NCBI GenBank assembly: GCA_021847015.1
Contig: JAJZVW010000004.1
Location: forward strand, 107,342 to 171,341
Length of the DNA stretch: 64,000 bases
Origin: Pseudomonadota bacterium
GTDB taxonomy: Bacteria > Pseudomonadota > Alphaproteobacteria > Rhodospirillales > Magnetospirillaceae
Direction: 5' to 3'
Below are positions 61,965-64,000 of this stretch, piece by piece. Numbering within the stretch: the first letter of the stretch is position 1; each line of letters starts with the position of its first letter. Under the pieces are notes generated by a model. It ran no database searches. It saw only the letters and a list, made by a program, of their open reading frames with translations, and had not been told where the DNA came from. The position numbers and the translations under genes were made by a program.

Positions 61965-62279
61965 ACCCGCAACTCCTTACATCCTGATCCCGCCCTGCGA
62001 GACCGGGACCCTCGGCCATCACTCCATTTGGGGGCGAGGATGGTTCCTCGCGACCCTCGACCCCCCCATCCGAATAGGTATCAGACCCCCACTAAAGGTC
62101 TATTTTTCTCCTCCACCCTCGGGCGGTTTTGGCCGGGTGTTGTAGCGCCTTGCGTCTTTCTTCGCAATGCACAAAATGATGATTTATTGCGTCACTCCGA
62201 ACTGGTAGGAACCTTTTGGTTATCGGCGTCTTTTCCGGAGAGACTATGCTGCAATGCCGCGATGGGGAGTGAACAAACC
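61965..62279. promoter_or_regulatory. divergent control region ccr / ecm
   Basis: 315 bases without a gene. Three TTGCG half-sites occur: TTGCG at 62150-62154, CGCAA (inverted) at 62163-62167 and TTGCG at 62187-62191. The first two form an inverted repeat with an 8-base gap. This looks like an operator for a shared regulator. Shine-Dalgarno sequences are clear at both ends (AAGGAG for ccr, GGGGAG for ecm). No convincing -35/-10 pair is seen. Confidence 0.45.
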
Positions 62280-64000
62280 ATGACATCGGCCCAAAAAGCC
62301 CGGACAACCCGCGAGAAACCCTGGCTTTTTCGCACCTATTCGGGACACAGCTCCGCCGGGGAAAGCAACCGGCTGTTCCGCACGAATTTGGCCAAGGGCC
62401 AAACCGGGCTGTCCGTGGCGTTCGATCTCCCCACTCAAACGGGTTACGATTCGGATCACCCGTTAGCGCGGGGCGAGGTCGGCAAGGTGGGTGTGCCGGT
62501 CTGCCATATCGGCGACATGCAGGCGTTGTTCGAGGGTATCCCGTTGGGTACGACCAACACCTCGATGACCATCAACGCGCCCGCGGCCTGGCTGCTGGCG
62601 CTCTACATCGCCACCGCCGAGCGCCAGGGGATCGACCGGAGATCCCTGAGCGGAACCACCCAGAACGACGTCATCAAGGAGTATCTGTCGCGCGGGACCT
62701 ACATCTTCGCACCGCAGCCCAGCCTGAAGCTGACGGCCGACGTGATCGCCTTCGCCGTCCGCGAGGTTCCCAAATGGAACCCCATCAACGTCTGCTCCTA
62801 CCACCTGCAAGAGGCCGGGGCGACGCCCGACCAGGAACTGGCCTATGCGCTCGCCACGGCGATCGCGGTGCTGGACACGGTCAAGGCCCAGGGGGGGATT
62901 CCCGAAGCCGGGTTCGGCGCGGTGGTCGGCCGCATGAGCTTCTTCGTCAACGCCGGCATCCGCTTCATCACCGAAATGTGCAAGATGCGGGCCTTCACGT
63001 CCCTGTGGGATGAGATCACCCACGACCGTTACGGAATCGCCGACGAGAGCCTCCGGCGCTTCCGCTACGGCGTGCAGGTGAATTCCCTGGGCCTCACCGA
63101 ACCGCAACCCGAAAACAACGTCTACCGCATCCTTCTGGAAATGCTGGCGGTGGTGCTGTCCAAGAACGCGCGGGCGCGGGCGGTGCAATTGCCGGCCTGG
63201 AACGAGGCCCTGGGCCTGCCGCGCCCGTGGGACCAGCAATGGTCCCTCCGGCTCCAGCAGATCGTCGCCTACGAGACCGACTTGCTGGAATACGGCGACA
63301 TTTTCGACGGCGCCGGAGTGATCGCCGACACGGTGGCCGAACTGATGACGGCGGCCCGGGGCGAGTTGGCGCACATCGAGGCCATGGGCGGCGCCATCGC
63401 CGCCGTGGAATCCGGCTACATGAAGCAAAGGCTGGTGGAAGCCAACGCGGCCCGTATCGCCGCCATCGAAGCGGGCGAACAGGTGGTGGTGGGTGTCAAT
63501 CGCTGGACGGAGACCGAGGAAAGCCCGCTCGCCATCGGCGGCGGTGGCGTCCTCACCATCGACCCCCAGGCGGAAGCGGAGCAGATCGCACGGCTGCACG
63601 CGTTCCGGCAGGCGCGGGACGGCGGCGCCGTCGTCAGGACACTGGCCGATTTGCGGGCCGCGGCGACCGAGGGCCGCAACATCGTGGAACCCTCGATCGC
63701 CTGCGCCCATGCCGGCGTGACCACGGGAGAATGGGCCGAGACCTTGCGGGGTGTCTTCTCCGAATACCGGGCCCCCACCGGCATCGCCCGCGCCGTCGCG
63801 CATGCCACGGGCGACCGCGTCGCCGACGTGCGCCGCCGGGTGGAGGACGTCTCCGCCGCGCTGGGCCGCCGCATCAAGATGCTGGTGGGCAAGCCGGGAC
63901 TGGACGGACATTCCAACGGCGCCGAGCAGATCGCCGTGCGCGCCCGCGATGTCGGCATGGAGGTGGTCTACGAGGGCATCCGCACGACATGCGCCCAGTC
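62280..64000 (+). CDS. ecm: ethylmalonyl-CoA mutase (3' end outside window)
   Basis: Open from the ATG at 62280 to the right edge, 573 codons seen. GGGGAG lies 10 bases before the start. A B12-dependent mutase of the MeaA/Ecm clade: YSGHSSAGESN (20-30), FDLPTQTGYDSDHP and NTSMTINAPAAWLL replace the MCM versions. The cobalamin-binding DGHSNG begins at residue 542 (His544), so only the end of the B12 domain is missing. It turns (2R)-ethylmalonyl-CoA into methylsuccinyl-CoA, the substrate of Mcd. It is divergent from ccr-mcd. Confidence 0.95.
   Translation, partial: MTSAQKARTTREKPWLFRTYSGHSSAGESNRLFRTNLAKGQTGLSVAFDLPTQTGYDSDHPLARGEVGKVGVPVCHIGDMQALFEGIPLGTTNTSMTINAPAAWLLALYIATAERQGIDRRSLSGTTQNDVIKEYLSRGTYIFAPQPSLKLTADVIAFAVREVPKWNPINVCSYHLQEAGATPDQELAYALATAIAVLDTVKAQGGIPEAGFGAVVGRMSFFVNAGIRFITEMCKMRAFTSLWDEITHDRYGIADESLRRFRYGVQVNSLGLTEPQPENNVYRILLEMLAVVLSKNARARAVQLPAWNEALGLPRPWDQQWSLRLQQIVAYETDLLEYGDIFDGAGVIADTVAELMTAARGELAHIEAMGGAIAAVESGYMKQRLVEANAARIAAIEAGEQVVVGVNRWTETEESPLAIGGGGVLTIDPQAEAEQIARLHAFRQARDGGAVVRTLADLRAAATEGRNIVEPSIACAHAGVTTGEWAETLRGVFSEYRAPTGIARAVAHATGDRVADVRRRVEDVSAALGRRIKMLVGKPGLDGHSNGAEQIAVRARDVGMEVVYEGIRTTCAQ

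Overview
This window is a GC-rich, densely packed stretch of chromosome from an alphaproteobacterium. Gene order and content point to the Rhodospirillales (Magnetospirillum/Rhodospirillum-like). The clues are the ethylmalonyl-CoA pathway genes, the ribF-ileS-lspA-DUF3035-M16-M16 order, the xerC-DUF484-priA-atpHAGDC cluster, the gpmI-envC-ctpA-yibQ-rppH cluster, and a SAM-II riboswitch in front of metZ. The genus is an inference. I see no prophage, CRISPR array, rRNA, tRNA or transposase gene; this is mostly core genome.

Layout. 1-4.2 kb: the 3' end of a sensor histidine kinase, then methylmalonyl-CoA mutase with a small Mpo1-like membrane protein, and a divergent DUF4743/Nudix hydrolase. 4.2-9.6 kb: folE with a leader that may hide its ribosome binding site, apaG, metZ under a SAM-II riboswitch, an S24-type regulator that has lost its protease dyad, and prfC. 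9.7-9.9 kb: a MITE-like inverted-repeat element. 9.9-17.8 kb: a forward operon ribF-ileS-lspA-lipoprotein-M16-M16. 17.8-23.5 kb: a reverse operon msbA-DUF374-waaA-lpxK-lpxL with ATGA-type overlaps (lipid A/Kdo assembly and export). 23.5-24.8 kb: a REP-like palindrome and an orphan gene with an AT-rich 5' end.

24.8-34 kb: PPi-type phosphofructokinase, two divergent K+/H+ antiporters, GTP-type PEP carboxykinase, a HugZ-like protein divergent from a PCuAC copper chaperone, and small PilZ and two-helix membrane proteins. 34.1-40.2 kb: a reverse operon ppiC-argJ-GNAT/Nudix fusion, divergent from secA. 40.2-48.6 kb: a diiron ferritin-like protein, atpHAGDC and priA. 48.7-52.6 kb: DUF484, xerC, pmbA/tldD-like, and a glycine-zipper lipoprotein. 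52.6-58.8 kb: the gpmI-envC-ctpA-yibQ-rppH operon. 59-64 kb: mcd and ccr reading left, divergent from ecm, which runs off the right edge.

Together the metabolic genes describe acetate and C4 assimilation by the ethylmalonyl-CoA route. Ccr makes ethylmalonyl-CoA, Ecm isomerises it and Mcd oxidises methylsuccinyl-CoA. Methylmalonyl-CoA mutase takes the propionyl-CoA branch to succinyl-CoA. GTP-PEPCK and reversible PPi-PFK link the C4 pool to sugar phosphates.
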